Made by a program: the position numbers and the translations under genes. This document shows positions 20,835 to 32,530 of a stretch of 64,000 bases of DNA, one piece after another (positions within the stretch are counted from its first letter, which is position 1; each line of letters opens with the position of its first letter). Origin of the DNA: Ignelater luminosus (lineage: Eukaryota; Arthropoda; Insecta; Coleoptera; Elateridae). A model generated the notes under the pieces. That model was not told where the DNA came from and did not search any database. It worked only from the letters and a program-made list of their open reading frames with translations. Location of the stretch: NCBI GenBank assembly GCA_011009095.1, contig VTPC01091034.1, positions 190,405 through 254,404 on the forward strand, in the 5' to 3' direction.

Positions 20835-22320
20835 ACAGGGTGTCCCGCGACTCAACTGCCATAGTTTAAAGGTGTGTTCCTTGGGTAATTTCAAGTTGAA
20901 AATACCTAATACATATATGTCCAAAACTCAATTGTAAAGGAGTTATAGGCGATAGCATTTTCCATAAAGAAATGGTTTGGTTAATTATTATGCATGGTTA
21001 TTGTTTAAAATCAATGCAGGAAGTAGGCTGGTGAAAGGGTTTGAAGGTTATTCTTTAGGCTTTTTTTCCAAATATCTCTGAAATTGTCGGTGCTAGCAAA
21101 AAACACTATAGTATACAAAATTAAAGTAGACAGCATTTCCTATAAAAAAGGTTCTATTAATTTTTTATGTAGGATTAATAATTTTGAAGATCCAGAGCAG
21201 AGAGTTCTTAAATTGGAGAGAAACTGCTTTTCCCCTCCCAAGGTCAGCCTAACACCTCTCCGTTACCAAGTCCCTCTCTCTCTTTCATCCTAAACATCTG
21301 CTCTCCCTGCTCCCATTACCTTATAACTAACACTTTCAAAGATTGTGCGACGTGGAGTTGACGAAGAAACTACTGGCTACAACACAGCAATTGTAGGAGA
21401 AGATGTCGATTTGCTATTGCATTAGCTCCATCACAAACAAACAGATTTTTCGTCAAACCAGGAAGAGGAAATGTTGAAACAAAAACATATTCTTCATTTG
21501 AGTTACATAAACTTGAATACTCTAGAAGTATTCTTTTTATCCATGATTTAGTGTGTGCTACAATGCCTCATCGACGCCAGAGGAGATGTGAACATGACTT
21601 GAACAGCCATAGATACTTCACATTCTTGAAATCTGCAAACAAAGTAAAGCCTGATCTTCCGTCACTGCCACCCACGAAAGGCTCAGCCCAGCAGCACGCG
21701 TTTAGAGTGCTTTTACAAGTGCAGCAATGGTTGGGCAACCACCTGCCACCTGAAAAGTAGGGGTGGATACGAGATAACAATGGATCACTGGTGCCCCTAT
21801 CAACTAAGGACACTGCGGCTCCTGACTCAATCTCGAACACTATTTTTTGCAGATGTGCGGCAAGTTGCGAGGGATGATGCGGATGTCGAAAGGCTGGGAT
21901 AAAATGCACTTTAATCTGCGGCAACGTCAGGGAACTTGTGCAAATGGAATTCCGCCAGAAGATGAGAAGCTCGATGAGGCTTTTTGCCCGAAGAAGATTA
22001 CTTGTGATCTAACAGTGATTTAGATTTTAAGGAAAGATGTGATTTTAAAAAATTACATGTATACAACATAAATTTAATAGTTTAAATAAGTATAGAACAC
22101 GGGTAGAAATAAGTTTCTTCCCAGTTTAAGAACCCTCTGCTCTGTATCTTCAAAATTATTAATTCTACAAAAAAAATGAATATAACCTTTTTTATAGGAA
22201 ATGTTGTCTACTTTAATTTTGTATGTAGAGTATGTTTTGCTAGGGACCGATAGTTTCGGAGATATTTGGAAAAAAAGCGTAAAGAATAACCTTCAAACGC
22301 CCCCCTCCCCCCACTGCCGG
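20835..22320. mobile_element. Inverted-repeat element enclosing a captured gene fragment
   Basis: The arms at about 21000-21245 and 22105-22320 are imperfect reverse complements: CCAAATATCTCTGAAA, AATTAAAGTAGACA, TTAATAATTTTGAAGA and GCAGAGAGTTCTTAA in the left arm, with their complements in the right. The left flank begins CAGGGTGTCCCGCGACTC. The 860-bp centre does not fold and holds a broken protein-coding fragment on the plus strand. Borders are approximate. Confidence 0.65.
21330..22020 (+). pseudogene. Fragment of a repeated arthropod gene (GEDVDLL motif and Cys-rich C-terminus)
   Basis: The first part decodes, with frame changes, to TGYNTAIVGEDVDLLL and PGRGNVETK-like words. The second part (21551-21990) reads LPSLPPTKGSAQQHAFRVLL, QVQQWLGNHLPPEK, then a TAG where Trp is usual, and LVPLSTKDTAAPDSISNTIF. 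A Cys cluster follows (CRCAASCEG, TGA, CGCRKAGIKCTLICGN). I recall this arrangement from high-copy arthropod genes of uncertain function that probably travel with mobile elements. Stops at about 21758 and 21877 and missing N-terminal sequence make it dead. Confidence 0.6.
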
Positions 22321-22593
22321 TGACTGTTAGTATATTGTAAACTAGACATCAACGAACAACTCTGCCATGTTTCAAAACTTGGGGATTTTTTTCGCTTGAA
22401 AACTATAATTTGACTGGGCTATAACGTTTTTCATAGTTGATTATATCAGCGCTAAGACGTATCAACAGCGCAAACAATCTTTTTATTTTTAGCTTCACTC
22501 GTTACCAGTGATTATGTCATTGTCGAGTGTCGAGGTTAAGTCAAGTGTCAAATCTATAACCTATTATGGATAACTTTGACTTATTTTAATTTT

Positions 22594-22671
22594 GTTTATC
22601 CACGACTGTTGGATGATGAACCTATTATTCAACACCTTTAAATTTGTTTTTTCCAATAGTCGTGGATAAAC
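22594..22671. repeat. Hairpin, 19-bp stem
   Basis: GTTTATCCACGACTGTTGG (22594-22612) pairs with its complement at 22653-22671 with one mismatch and a 40-nt loop. Possibly the ends of a tiny MITE. Confidence 0.6.
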
Positions 22672-22857
22672 TATCGTATTTGACTCGCATGTGATGGATT
22701 ATCTTCCGCTCGGATGATTTTTATTTATAACCATTACATGTAGGCGAGGAAATTTAGCTCGATTTTGGTAGAAGTTTCTACTTTTTTTTTGGGGAATACA
22801 GGTATTGAGATGCAGTTTTGAACGAACTCCGAAGGAGTCGTTACTGAATTTGAAAAG

Positions 22858-23130
22858 TTTGTCTGTCTGTCTGTTTGTATGTATGTCCGCTTTTTTGTCA
22901 AGTTTTGAAATTTTAACTTCATATATAGATTCTACATCAAAAACTAAAGACTACGTTGTATCTTCGTTTTTTGATAACTCTTCGGGAAGTTGGTCAAAAT
23001 GGCCGCCGAAAAATGGAAAATTTTCAAAAACTTTTTTTTACTTTAGAATCTACATCAAAAAATAAAAGAAACTTGTAGTTTTAGTTTTTTGATATCACCT
23101 TGGTCAAAATGGCCGCCAATATTTAAAAAA
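22858..23130. repeat. Degenerate tandem repeat with (TGTC)n start
   Basis: TGTCTGTCTGTCTGTTTG is followed by two copies of a roughly 112-bp unit containing TCTACATCAAAAA and GGTCAAAATGGCCGCC (near 22995 and 23103). The adjacent AGTTTTGAACGAACTCCGAA word suggests a dispersed repeat. Non-coding. Confidence 0.6.
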
Positions 23131-23289
23131 AGTAACAAAAGAGGAGTTCGTTGTGGTTATGCTTTGCATTCCCAGATGTTTTAAAATAGTTTCCTGAATG
23201 TGTCTTAAAAAAAGTTAATTGAGTAGTTTGCGGTACAAATTTGAAAATCGCATACAAAATGCATAAAATGAATTTTTTATATGCATCTA

Positions 23290-23760
23290 TATGCAAACTT
23301 AGATATTTTTCATTAAATTAACTTAAAAATCTCTTCTTGGGGCTTTTTGGGATCAGTGATTACGAATGTGACAATAAAAATTTGCGTCACATGTTTCAAA
23401 ATGCACTTTATGCACTTTATATGCATAAACCACTCGAATCGCATTATTTCTGCATTTCATGCACTTCTTTTTGTATGCATCTCTGCAAAAAAAATGTTAA
23501 AATTGTTTTTAAAATGACTCAAAAATATAATAATTTCATTTAAAATGACTCAAAAATAATTACTTGGGGGTTTTTGAATCACGAATATGACAATAAAAAA
23601 GTGACATGATGTCTTCGACAAATAATATTCATTGCATCGTATGCACTTCTTATATGGATTTTTTATAAATACTAAAATTGTTATTTAAAGTAACAACAAA
23701 AGCGTTCTTTTAATTCCAAAATAGAATAATGCCTTTTAATTGATTACAATAATTAAGTTG
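23290..23760. repeat. 237-bp direct duplication
   Basis: CTTGGGG(C/G)TTTTTG...GAATGTGACAATAAAAA at 23336 recurs at 23573 with several differences, along with GCATTTCATGCACTTCTT-type words. Two diverged tandem units, non-coding. Confidence 0.6.
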
Positions 23761-23974
23761 ACTTGAATGAATTTCTTTAATGCATCTTAGAACCGGGTAC
23801 GTCAATTAACAGCTTTGTTACCTTCGAAAACCTCTTTTTTGTATAGTCCACTTCAAAATCCTTTAGCTTAGACTTTTTGCTTTAAACATGACCAGAAATC
23901 TTCAATTGAACGCAACTAGGGAATATTTGGCGGATTTTGGTTTTGGTATGTAATCAATTTTTAACTTATGCATT

Positions 23975-24227
23975 AGGTGCGTTCAATAGATTCGGCAACT
24001 CGTATTGAACGTAGTCATTTCTTCTGAGTTTCCAGCAAGCTTAGTTACGCTGGACGCTTGCTTTTAGAGTATAGTTCTTTTCTTTTCTGTAATACCTGTC
24101 AGTGTCAAAACGACAGTAAGAATAACCAAGTAACTGCATATTGACATTAAAAGTAAAGGTTATGTCGTTCAATAAGTTACAGAAAATTTTGGAAAGCTAA
24201 GAGCTGAATTGTTGATTGAACGCACCT
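23975..24227. mobile_element. 253-bp MITE with 13-bp terminal inverted repeats
   Basis: AGGTGCGTTCAAT (23975-23987) and ATTGAACGCACCT (24215-24227) are perfect inverted repeats. ATT flanks both ends and may be a 3-bp target duplication, as made by PIF/Harbinger-type elements, although one base of uncertainty remains. No coding capacity. Confidence 0.75.
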
Positions 24228-24333
24228 ATTGACATCAACTTCCGTGCAGCCATACTGCACCATACAATGTCATGAACTCATGACTTCTAATCACCAGGAT
24301 CTTAATAAACCCCGTCCGGCATGTAAATGCTTT

Positions 24334-24466
24334 GGTGGGTAAACAAAGGTACTATTGGGAGCAATTAAAAGTAAACTCTTAAATTTATATTTACACCTAC
24401 AGTTGGAAGTTTACTTTCAATTGCTCTTAATAGTACATAACACATAAAAATCATTATTTACCCACT
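24334..24466. repeat. 133-bp palindrome
   Basis: GGTGGGTAAA at the left pairs with TTTACCCACT at the right. Inside, ACTATTGGGAGCAATT and AGTAAAC pair with GTTTACT and AATTGCTCTTAATAGT. The unpaired centre is about 22 nt. A short fold-back element. Confidence 0.7.
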
Positions 24467-24519
24467 AGAGCTGACTTGAAAATGTCACGTGCCCGAACCC
24501 TGTAGATGTCTATAGCGTA

Positions 24520-25310
24520 TACAGAGTATTTTGAAAATGAGTGCAAATAATTAGGAGGTGCATTCCTCGACAAGAATGAATCCTATTTTGTCCTTTAATT
24601 TCTTTTGCCAAAGAAATTTAAATTTCTCGTTCTCTCAATATTTCAAGAACAAGATGAGACATTGATATGAAATTTTCTACATGCTTATCGCTCTAAGATG
24701 TTCACTATTTTATGTACTTTTTTTTGATATCCCTGTCAAAAGCGGGACATAGGGGGGGCACCTACCCCACTAGTCTAGAAAAGATTGTTACGTCACTAAA
24801 GAATTAAGAAATTTCATTATTTTTGAAATCAACAACCGATTTGACGTAAAAAGTTCCTCATATCTTTCCGTGAAATACATAATTTTCAAGTAAAACTGAA
24901 TTTTTCAAAACTTTTCAAATTCAGCAGCCTATGGTAAGGCCATACGTCAACTCAAAAACACGATGCAAGTATTCACATTGCATTCACGGTCAAAGATTAA
25001 ACCTGCTTTGACATACAATTTTTTTTCTTAAAGTGCACCGTTCTCGAGGTACAGGGTGTCAAATTTAATTTAAAATTTCTCGTTTTTAATGAAACTTTGA
25101 CAATCTGTGAAACGATGCACTTTAAGGAAAATATGACATAAAAGGTTTGATTTTGCCAAAGAATACAGCGTGCATAATTGTATCCTGTTCTTGAGATGAC
25201 GTATGATCTTACCATAGGCTGGTGAATTCGTGAGGTTTAATAAGACATTTTAAATGAAACTTTGACACCCTGTATCTCGGAAATGGTGCATATTAGGGAA
25301 AAACTAGGAT
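24520..25310. repeat. Fold-back repeat family A, copy 3
   Basis: Begins TTTTGAAAATGAGTGCAAAT as in copy 4. Its central part (about 24905-25060) is the inverted copy of about 25070-25235: AGCCTATGGTAAG...TCAA against ATGATCTTACCATAGGCT. It contains several TTTGACA...CTGT(A/G) words. Non-coding. Confidence 0.75.
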
Positions 25311-25399
25311 TAATCTCTAACAAGGAATATTTGCTATTATTTCCACAACACCCGGTAAAATGTTTCCCGCTATGGCCGCTTCGCACCACATTGAGGGTA

Positions 25400-25880
25400 C
25401 CAGCATATAGTTATTAACAAGTAAAGCAACCCTACAAAAATCCTTTGTTCTTTTCAAACGACCGATAACCTTCAACAAAGGGTTGGGGGGATAGTACAGA
25501 TATGTTCGAACAGGCTTAGTCAGTGGTGTGCGTAGATTTATTTATGGGCATTATGAATTATAAATTACTAGAATAACTCCTACTTACCATTATTCTCACT
25601 AGCTTAATACTAGGCATTTTTTTATTAAATTTCATTTTACCACATTTATAATGGCATTACACTAAATTAAAGAAGAAGATGTAAATCATGCACAAATATC
25701 TTTGACAAAAATTTATCAGCGCTGAATTCACGTACGACACTGCTCTCATCTCGCTCGGCGTTCGATCGTCGTGACATCTATTATAAAAACCCAAAAATAT
25801 CTTCCAAGATGACGTTTTGTTTCCGAGCTAGTTTTCCGCTTTTTATAAGAGTTGGTTTACTTGTTAATAACTATACGCTG
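25400..25880. mobile_element. 480-bp MITE with flanking AGGGTA duplication
   Basis: The left end CAGCATATAGTTATTAACAA is inverted at the right end near 25852-25880 with two differences over about 28 bp. AGGGTA occurs just outside both ends (25394-25399 and 25881-25886), possibly extending to the 8-bp TGAGGGTA, which would fit a hAT element. The interior is non-coding. Confidence 0.75.
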
Positions 25881-26664
25881 AGGGTATACCGTAGGCGTTG
25901 ACCTATATTTTGTAGTTTTCTTAATTTTTTGTTCTAAATATTATTAAATTTATAAATATTGTAGTCTCAGTGGTCGCCAGTCAGTACCTACCTGGATATA
26001 AAAATTCTTGAAAAACAAGATCACCAGAGAATAATAGTAAGTATTTCGAAGATTCACTAAAACATATGACTGTAGATAGCCTAATTTAAATAAAAATTAC
26101 TACTACTATCTAAATAAAAAGAAAAACCAGTATTTCTAACCCATAACATATGTAAATTGTAAGAATTTCTTTGATTTCGCTGGTTACGCCTAGAGTTCCT
26201 ATATAATATTATTAGAAGGGTTGGAACATGTTGGTGATTAATTCTGATGGGTTGGAACCAGATATCGTGGAATACTCGTTTTCTGTTTTAATTTCAATTT
26301 TGAATCACTTGTCATTTTGACATTTATTTCTTTTAATGATCTGAATGAAAAGTTAAAAAATGTTTGGGTAGATAATAACAAAATTTGGCAAAAATAAAAG
26401 TATAACACAGAAAGTAAATTACGAAGTAAAAAGTATTTTTTTGAAGGTCAGTGGATGAATAAAATGGGAAAGATTGAAATACGACTGAACAGAAGGAAAA
26501 CTGCAATATTTCATCAAGCAAGAAAAAAATCATAAACCAAGACTCAAAAATTACCAGAACCGAATATCCCAGATGCTACAATATAAAAACAAAGCTTATC
26601 AATAGATTCATTACTTCTACACTTATAGATATATCAAGAATTAAGCAGAACATAAAAAAAACTT

Positions 26665-26920
26665 TAATAATAATAATAATGTCTTTATTGTGCAAATTAA
26701 CAATTTTGTAAAAATAATACACATAGAACAAAAAATACAAAAAATTAATACAATTATTAAACACAAAGGGCGAAGTTCAGTGAGCAACCAAAGTTGCTCT
26801 CTGCTCTTCCACTTAACCCATGAAATTATATTAAAAAAAAACATATACATATTATCATATATATTTTGTGCAGAATCGATAGGAATATCAAATATATTGT
26901 CGCAATGATGTATACACACA
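26665..26920 (-). mobile_element. LINE 3' end fragment
   Basis: On the minus strand the segment ends GCACAATAAAGACATTATTATTATTA, with a poly(A) signal and an ATT-type tail typical of CR1/jockey-like LINE 3' ends. The preceding frame (TELRPLCLI on the minus strand) looks like the C-terminal tail of such elements. Only about 250 bp remain. Confidence 0.55.
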
Positions 26921-27514
26921 AATAGAACGTTTCTTTGTATCTAATATTGCTGCATGTTACTAGTAAATAATTGTAGAAAAATAGCTTCTTCCTGGAAAAA
27001 TATTATCTGCTTGTGTAATTAATAACATTTATTTTTATGTAAACGTTACTAGTGCTTAAGAAGAAATTTCATTTTAAGAAAATTAACATCAAAATAATTT
27101 TTATATGGAAATTTTCTTAAATTGCAGGTTCTTCCTAAATACGCTTTGATACAATTTATCGACAATTTACCTACATAACCTACATCACGAGATGTGGTAA
27201 CAGCATCAACTTGACAGTGACATTATTTAAAGCCTCAATTGTTTGTAATTGGAAAAGCCAGGATGACAAACATAAGTTGAGGTTTAGAAACATCTAGTTT
27301 GAAAAATAGAAAAAAATGAACTGAACATTTACACATCGTATTCGAGATTCTAACCTAGCTTTTAGCACAGTGATATTTTATATTTCCTTAAAATTTAAAC
27401 TCTTCGCCTTAAATTTAATAAAATATATCCGACATTCTGTTCTTTTTTATTTTTACACTTGGTTTCATGATCTATGGTGATATAAAATAGATTAATTAAT
27501 GCTTTTACATCCTA

Positions 27515-27740
27515 TAACAAGCGATCACTAAAATTTCAGTTCCCAGTAGGCTATGAAAAAAAAACTTGTCTTAACTTATTTCATAAAATTATCTGCCAAC
27601 TTGATAGTTTACAGTAGAAACAATTAGAAATCATCAGGCTATAGGTTATGTGTAGGTATGCGTTGTGTCTAAGCTACGCCTCGCCCTACGGAAAGATTTC
27701 ACAGCCTACTGGGAACTGAAATTTTAACGATCGCTTGTTA
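27515..27740. mobile_element. 226-bp MITE with about 38-bp inverted repeats
   Basis: TAACAAGCGATCACTAAAAT...CAGTTCCCAGTAGGCT at the left is mirrored by AGCCTACTGGGAACTG...CGATCGCTTGTTA at the right with only two or three mismatches. A TA precedes the left end. Non-coding. It sits 18 bp before the mariner element at 27759. Confidence 0.8.
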
Positions 27741-27758
27741 TTATAAGAGTTTTTTCTA

Positions 27759-28978
27759 AAGGATGATTCAATTTTGGCTTCCACATGAATGTATTAAAGA
27801 AAACACGGAAACATTTACAAAAATATGTATTTTTGTGTTCAGTATTTTAGGACATTAAAGATAACATCATTCAAATGTCCGCCTCGGCTCCTAAGACATA
27901 ACGTAATCCATTTGTCGTAATTGTCAGTAACATTGCGGCATAACGCAGACTCAATGTCGGTTATTTCATGTTGGATTTCTTATTTCAGCTTTGCAATGGT
28001 GTACGGTTAGTTCCTGTAGACTCTACTCTTCAAATAATCCCAAAGAAAGAAGTCCAAAGAAGTGATATCACATGATCTTGGCGGCCAACCTATGTCACCA
28101 TTTTTTGAGATAATGCAGCCTAAAGATTTTCTGCGTAGTAACGCTATTGCTGCTACTACTGTGTGACTGCTAGCACCGTCTTGTTGGAACCAAAGATCTT
28201 CGATATCCATACCTTCCAACTGGTCCCATAAAAAATCTATAATCATGCTCCGATAGCGAACTGAATTGACTGTAACAACATTTTCCTCAGAGTACAAGGC
28301 ACACCACACAGTCACTTTCTGAGGATGCATCTTCTTCCAACCCCTAAATAAGGCAATTCTGCTTATTTACGTAGCCACCGAGATGAAAATGCGTCTCCTC
28401 ACTAAAGAAGATCTCATGCGAAAATCTGTCTCCTTGTTCATGCATCCATTCGGCAAACACACGACGCTGTAAATGATCTCTAGGATTCAGTTCTTATGTT
28501 ATTTATAATTTTTAAGAATATAAGTGTAAATCTTCGATCAAAATTAGCTGCGTCGTGGAGTACGTAAGGCCCAATGCTGCGATCGATGACGAATCGATGT
28601 TCTTGGTTCGTCGGTTACACTTTCACGAATACTGGCAACATTCTGCTCAGAGCGACCTTTACGAGTATATTGAGGTGCTTTCACGTTAGTGGCGGACTCA
28701 GTTTACTCGAATTTTTTGGCCAAATTCCAAATTGTGCGCTCAGAAGGTCGATTTTGAACACCAAAATATTCACGTAGAGCACGGAATGTATTTTTTCTCG
28801 ATTTCCCAGTTTCATAATCGACTTGGATAATTTTAACGCGTTGTTCTGTCGTGTATTCTGCCGTGTCTAATATTGTTTATGTTTCTAGGTTACAAATCTC
28901 AGTTTGAAATTCACAGATAACTTGATGTTTTGAAAATATTTATCTGTATCGCGTGGAAGTCAAAATTGAATCACCCTA
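27759..28978 (-). mobile_element. 1.22-kb mariner-like transposon with TA target duplication
   Basis: Terminal inverted repeats GGATGATTCAATTTTGGCTT (27761 on) and, read inward from the right, GGGTGATTCAATTTTGACTT. TA flanks both ends (27757-27758 and 28979-28980). The length is typical of mariner. A damaged minus-strand transposase fills the interior, so the copy cannot move itself. Confidence 0.85.
27990..28860 (-). pseudogene. Mariner-like DDE transposase, broken
   Basis: The minus strand reads NPRDHLQRRVFAEWMHEQGD and FSEETHFHLGGYVNKQN near 28340-28490, then after a frame break MHPQKVTVWCALYSEENVV (28330 on), LWFQQDGASSH and WPPRSCDITSLDFFLWDYLK (to 28007). The order matches the IS630/Tc1/mariner superfamily. 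The usual first catalytic Asp (FSDE) is Glu here (FSEE), a likely inactivating change in addition to the frameshift. Confidence 0.85.
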
Positions 28979-28980
28979 TA

Positions 28981-29690
28981 TTTACAAAACAACACATATT
29001 TACTTAATACATGTGCCTAAAAATTATTCAGGCATATACTATTTGCCCGTTTCAATAATATTTATTCAGTAATTTAGCAATTAAAAAAAATGAAGCTATT
29101 TGCCCAGACAGATCAAATGCTTATGTAAAAATTGTTTTCCTAAAGTAACTATTTAATTTATTAGATAGTTATTTTTTTATTCTTTATATTCAAGGTTTAT
29201 TTCAGATTTAACATGCTTTCTTAATTCGCTTAATAAATACAACCTTAAATATGATGTTTCATAATTTGTTTCGCATTAACTTATGTCGTACTAAAGTCAA
29301 AAAATTTAAAACAAATACTATTAAAATCAAGTAGTTGTGATTTATAGTTCCACATATCCCAACTTTTATTATTAATATTATGTAGGAACTCTAGTTGCGC
29401 CCATATCAGCTATGATAAAAGTACAAATTTGTTTGTGCTATTTTTGCTTTAAGATAGATTAGACATATGCGCTGTAGTTACTACATTACGAATTAAGATC
29501 TCGGTCTTCTAGTTCAGGAATTAGGGGATTCCCATAAGTTTCAAAGAAGAGACATTAAATAACTATACTACTGTTATTACTTATTACTGATTTCACATAT
29601 CAATTATTCTACGTTGATGCAAAACGATCGTAAACAAAACCAACTCATTATTAACATTTTACAAAAAAAGTGTAGTTCTAAAGTTTGTTG
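28981..29690. other. No gene recognised
   Basis: AT-rich spacer between the mariner element and the LINE; nothing supportable seen. Confidence 0.4.
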
Positions 29691-29908
29691 CAATTGTTCC
29701 TAAGAAACAGCTGTGTTGTTTAAGTGGGTGTTAGTGCGCATTTGTTTTTGCTATTGCTATTGCAATTTTTTCGCAATTTTCTTCATTGTAACTTCTACAT
29801 GCCTACCAAATTTTAAATGCCGATCTATTAAAACTCCTAAATATTTTATTTCATGTACTAATTCTAATGTATCTTCTTCAATTTTAATTTCAATTGGTGT
29901 ATCTTTAA

Positions 29909-30634
29909 TTATTTTTTAAGATTAGATGTTGTAGCTATTACCATGCATTTGGTTTTTTTAGTATTTAATTTTAATCTATTTATAATTAACCACTTACTTA
30001 AATTTTCAAGATTTTGGTTGACTACATTAATCATTTTGGGAATATTATTGCCGCATGTTGTAATTAAGGTATCATCAGCAAACAAATTAATATTCATAAT
30101 ATTGTTATTATTACTCTTCAAAACGTTGTTTATATCATTCATGTATATAATAAATATGAGCGGTCATAGAACACTACCCTGCGGAACCCCCAGAAAACAC
30201 TCCCTGGGACTAGAAACAACATCGCCATACCTAACCACTTGAGTTCTGTTTGTCAAATAGTCTTTAAACCAGTCTAAAACTGTTCCTTTGATACCATACT
30301 GATGTAACTTTTTTATTAACCTATCTCTATCAATTGTTTCAAAAGCTCTTTTTAGATCCAAGAAAATAGCTATAACGACGTTATTCCTATCCAGTTCATT
30401 TCTCCATTCTGTTAAGACAAGTTGCAGCGATGTTTCACAAGAATGCTGTGTTCTAAAACCTGACTGCCCATCCATAAGTAATCCATTGTCCTCGAAATAC
30501 TCAACAATCTGTCGATGAACAACAATTTCAAGAGTTTTTTCACATGTGGGTAACATGTTAATTGGTCGGAATTCATTAGCGTTTACAGTATTTTTTACTT
30601 TAGGCATAGGTACAATGGTACTAACTTTAAACAA
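29909..30634 (-). pseudogene. LINE reverse transcriptase, one in-frame TGA
   Basis: The frame 30634-30164 reads STIVPMPKVKNTVNANEFRP, GQSGFRTQHSCETSL, IFLDLKRAFETIDRD and GVPQGSVL. A single TGA (30164-30166) replaces the usual Gly. The same frame continues PLIFIIYMNDI and NLFADDTLI (catalytic Asp pair) to 29909. Apart from the stop, the catalytic motifs are intact, so this is a fairly young copy. Confidence 0.85.
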
Positions 30635-30864
30635 ATCAGGAAACCTACCAAATTGTAGTTATGTCGGTTAGAGTTTCAATAAAAAATTGATTAAACGCAT
30701 CAGCTAGGTTGTTTGCGATATTGATATTGCCGTCAAATTTAATATTGGTTGGTAGGTATTTTGGTTTGCCCTTAGTTAAATTTTAATTACATCCCACATT
30801 TTCTTAGAGTTATTCTTACAACTATCAATTCTCTTTTTTAAATTCTGCTTTTTGGCTGTTTTTA

Positions 30865-31566
30865 TTAATTTATAACTTCATTTCTATGTTTTTTATATAC
30901 ATTCCAATCATTTATGTTTTTTGAAGTTTTGAATGCTTTATATGCCAGATCACGTCTTTTCTGCGCTAAACTGATTGTAGTATTATACCAACTGTAAATA
31001 TTATTTCTCTTTTTAACCGTTTTACTTGGTGCTACACTATCTAAAATTTCATTTATATTTGATTGAAACTTCTCTGTAACGTAATTAATATTTACACTAC
31101 TATATATCCATTCTTTCTTTATTAAATGCTCACAAATTATATCAAAATCTTCTTTTTTAATTTTGTGCGTCGTAATATACCGCGTTTTGTTTTCAACATG
31201 AACAGGCTTTTTCCATTTAATTTTAACAATATCATGATCTGTGATTTTAGGCATATAAAGCACTTCTGCTTCTATTAAATTATTATCATTAGTAATTACT
31301 AAATCTATTAATGTAGCGCTAGTATTAGTAGTTCTTGTAGGTTCCGTAACAATTTGTTTCATTCCAAAATTCTGTATTATCTCTCTTAACCTTATCGAAT
31401 AAGTATAATCAGTTAACACATTAATATTAAAGTCCCCTATAAAAACAATAGCTAACGCTGTTGTAATTAATTCCTCGCACAGATTTTCAAAATTATCTAA
31501 GAATTCATCTAAACAGATCAATTTAAATACAGCTAAAATAAAGCTACTCAAAGGTCTTCGTAACAT
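30865..31566 (-). pseudogene. LINE endonuclease domain, C-terminal part
   Basis: A 233-codon open frame with VFIGDFNINVL (the catalytic GDFN), TRTTNTSATLIDLVITN and KITDHDIVKIKW (the terminal D-H pair of APE endonucleases). About 80 N-terminal residues of the domain are absent. It ends in a charged linker (AYKAFKTSKNINDWNVYKKHRN) that normally leads into the reverse transcriptase. Confidence 0.85.
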
Positions 31567-31699
31567 TACATCAACTAAGGAAGGAAGGAGATTGCTTTTA
31601 ACGCACTTGGATTTTAACTAATGATGATTGCTGGCGATTAACTGGGACAAGTATCCACTTTGATATAATTCTAGACAGTATAAAAAGTCATGCCAGAGA

Positions 31700-32530
31700 T
31701 AGCACAAACCAAAGCTTTCAAAATGAGTTAGTAATATTTTTAACGAAACTTACGACTGGCTTACGCTATCATGTAACTATTAACCACATTTGCGCTGTCA
31801 AAAGATGTAATTGAAAGAAGTACTCACACTATTCGAAAAGCTCTAATGCCTTACTGCGTACCAAGACTTAAATTGTGAGCAGAACTGATTTTATTCAAAA
31901 TCACACAAGATCTTTCGTAAAAGCTCTTTTCGTCCAAGGAAAAGATAGAGCCATAGTGGTCGCTGACGAGACTTACATAATATTGAAGAAAGTTTCAATT
32001 ACACATTTCAAAGCATAAAGGGCGACTTTTGGTAAAACCAATATGTTGACAGCAACAAAACCTGGTACATTTCAAAAGCGCTGGGCTCATACTTTGCAGA
32101 TGAAAACAATCGTAACAGCTCATATGCAATCTACAGCAGATAGTTTAAAAAGTTGGTTGGATGAAGATAACAGTGTTCATTTTTTGAAAAAATTGAACTT
32201 AATAGTGGAAATGCCAAATTTGTTGCAGAGCTAGAGCCAACATACTACCGAAGAATCGAATGAATCAGTATAAATCACCTCGGTGAGATTGGTGATAGAA
32301 GCTTCTAATGGTTTACTGAAAACATTCAAAGCGTTCGGTCATACGAAGACAAATTCCCAAATACCATACACAGGAGGCTCTGGTATATATAAGAACTGTA
32401 AGTAACATTTGCAACGCATTTAGGTCACCTAGAATAACTGAAGAAAGTGAGGTGTTAGTGTTAGAACTAAATGAAGATGATGTGCGAGATTTTTCTCAAC
32501 AGACTATTCTTGGTAATGCAAGGTAAGAAC
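31700..32530 (+). pseudogene. PIF/Harbinger (HARBI1-like) DDE transposase remnant
   Basis: The plus-strand frames with several stops read AIVVADETYIILKK (catalytic Asp near 31960), MLTATKPGTFQKRWAHTLQM, STADSLKSWLDEDNSVHFL, LNLIVEMPNLLQS, TTEESNES and SVRLVIEASNGLLKTFKAFG, then PNTQIP-like words. The order (DGTY-like box, a W-L-x-D-x-D segment, a T-x-x-x-x-N-x-S box, then W/RLVIEA-NG-LK-FK) is that of Harbinger transposases. Several frameshifts make it non-functional. Terminal repeats were not found. Confidence 0.7.

Larger units (their letters stand above)
29690..31620 (-). mobile_element. Jockey/CR1-like LINE, 5'-truncated and mutated
   Basis: The minus strand carries, in order, the C-terminal half of an APE-type endonuclease, a linker, a reverse transcriptase with FADD, and a C-terminal KYLGVLIDRHLKF tail near 29830. 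Stops and frameshifts separate the parts and the endonuclease N-terminus is missing. The order and motifs place it with jockey/CR1-type non-LTR retrotransposons. No poly(A) tail is clear at the 29690 end. Confidence 0.85.
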
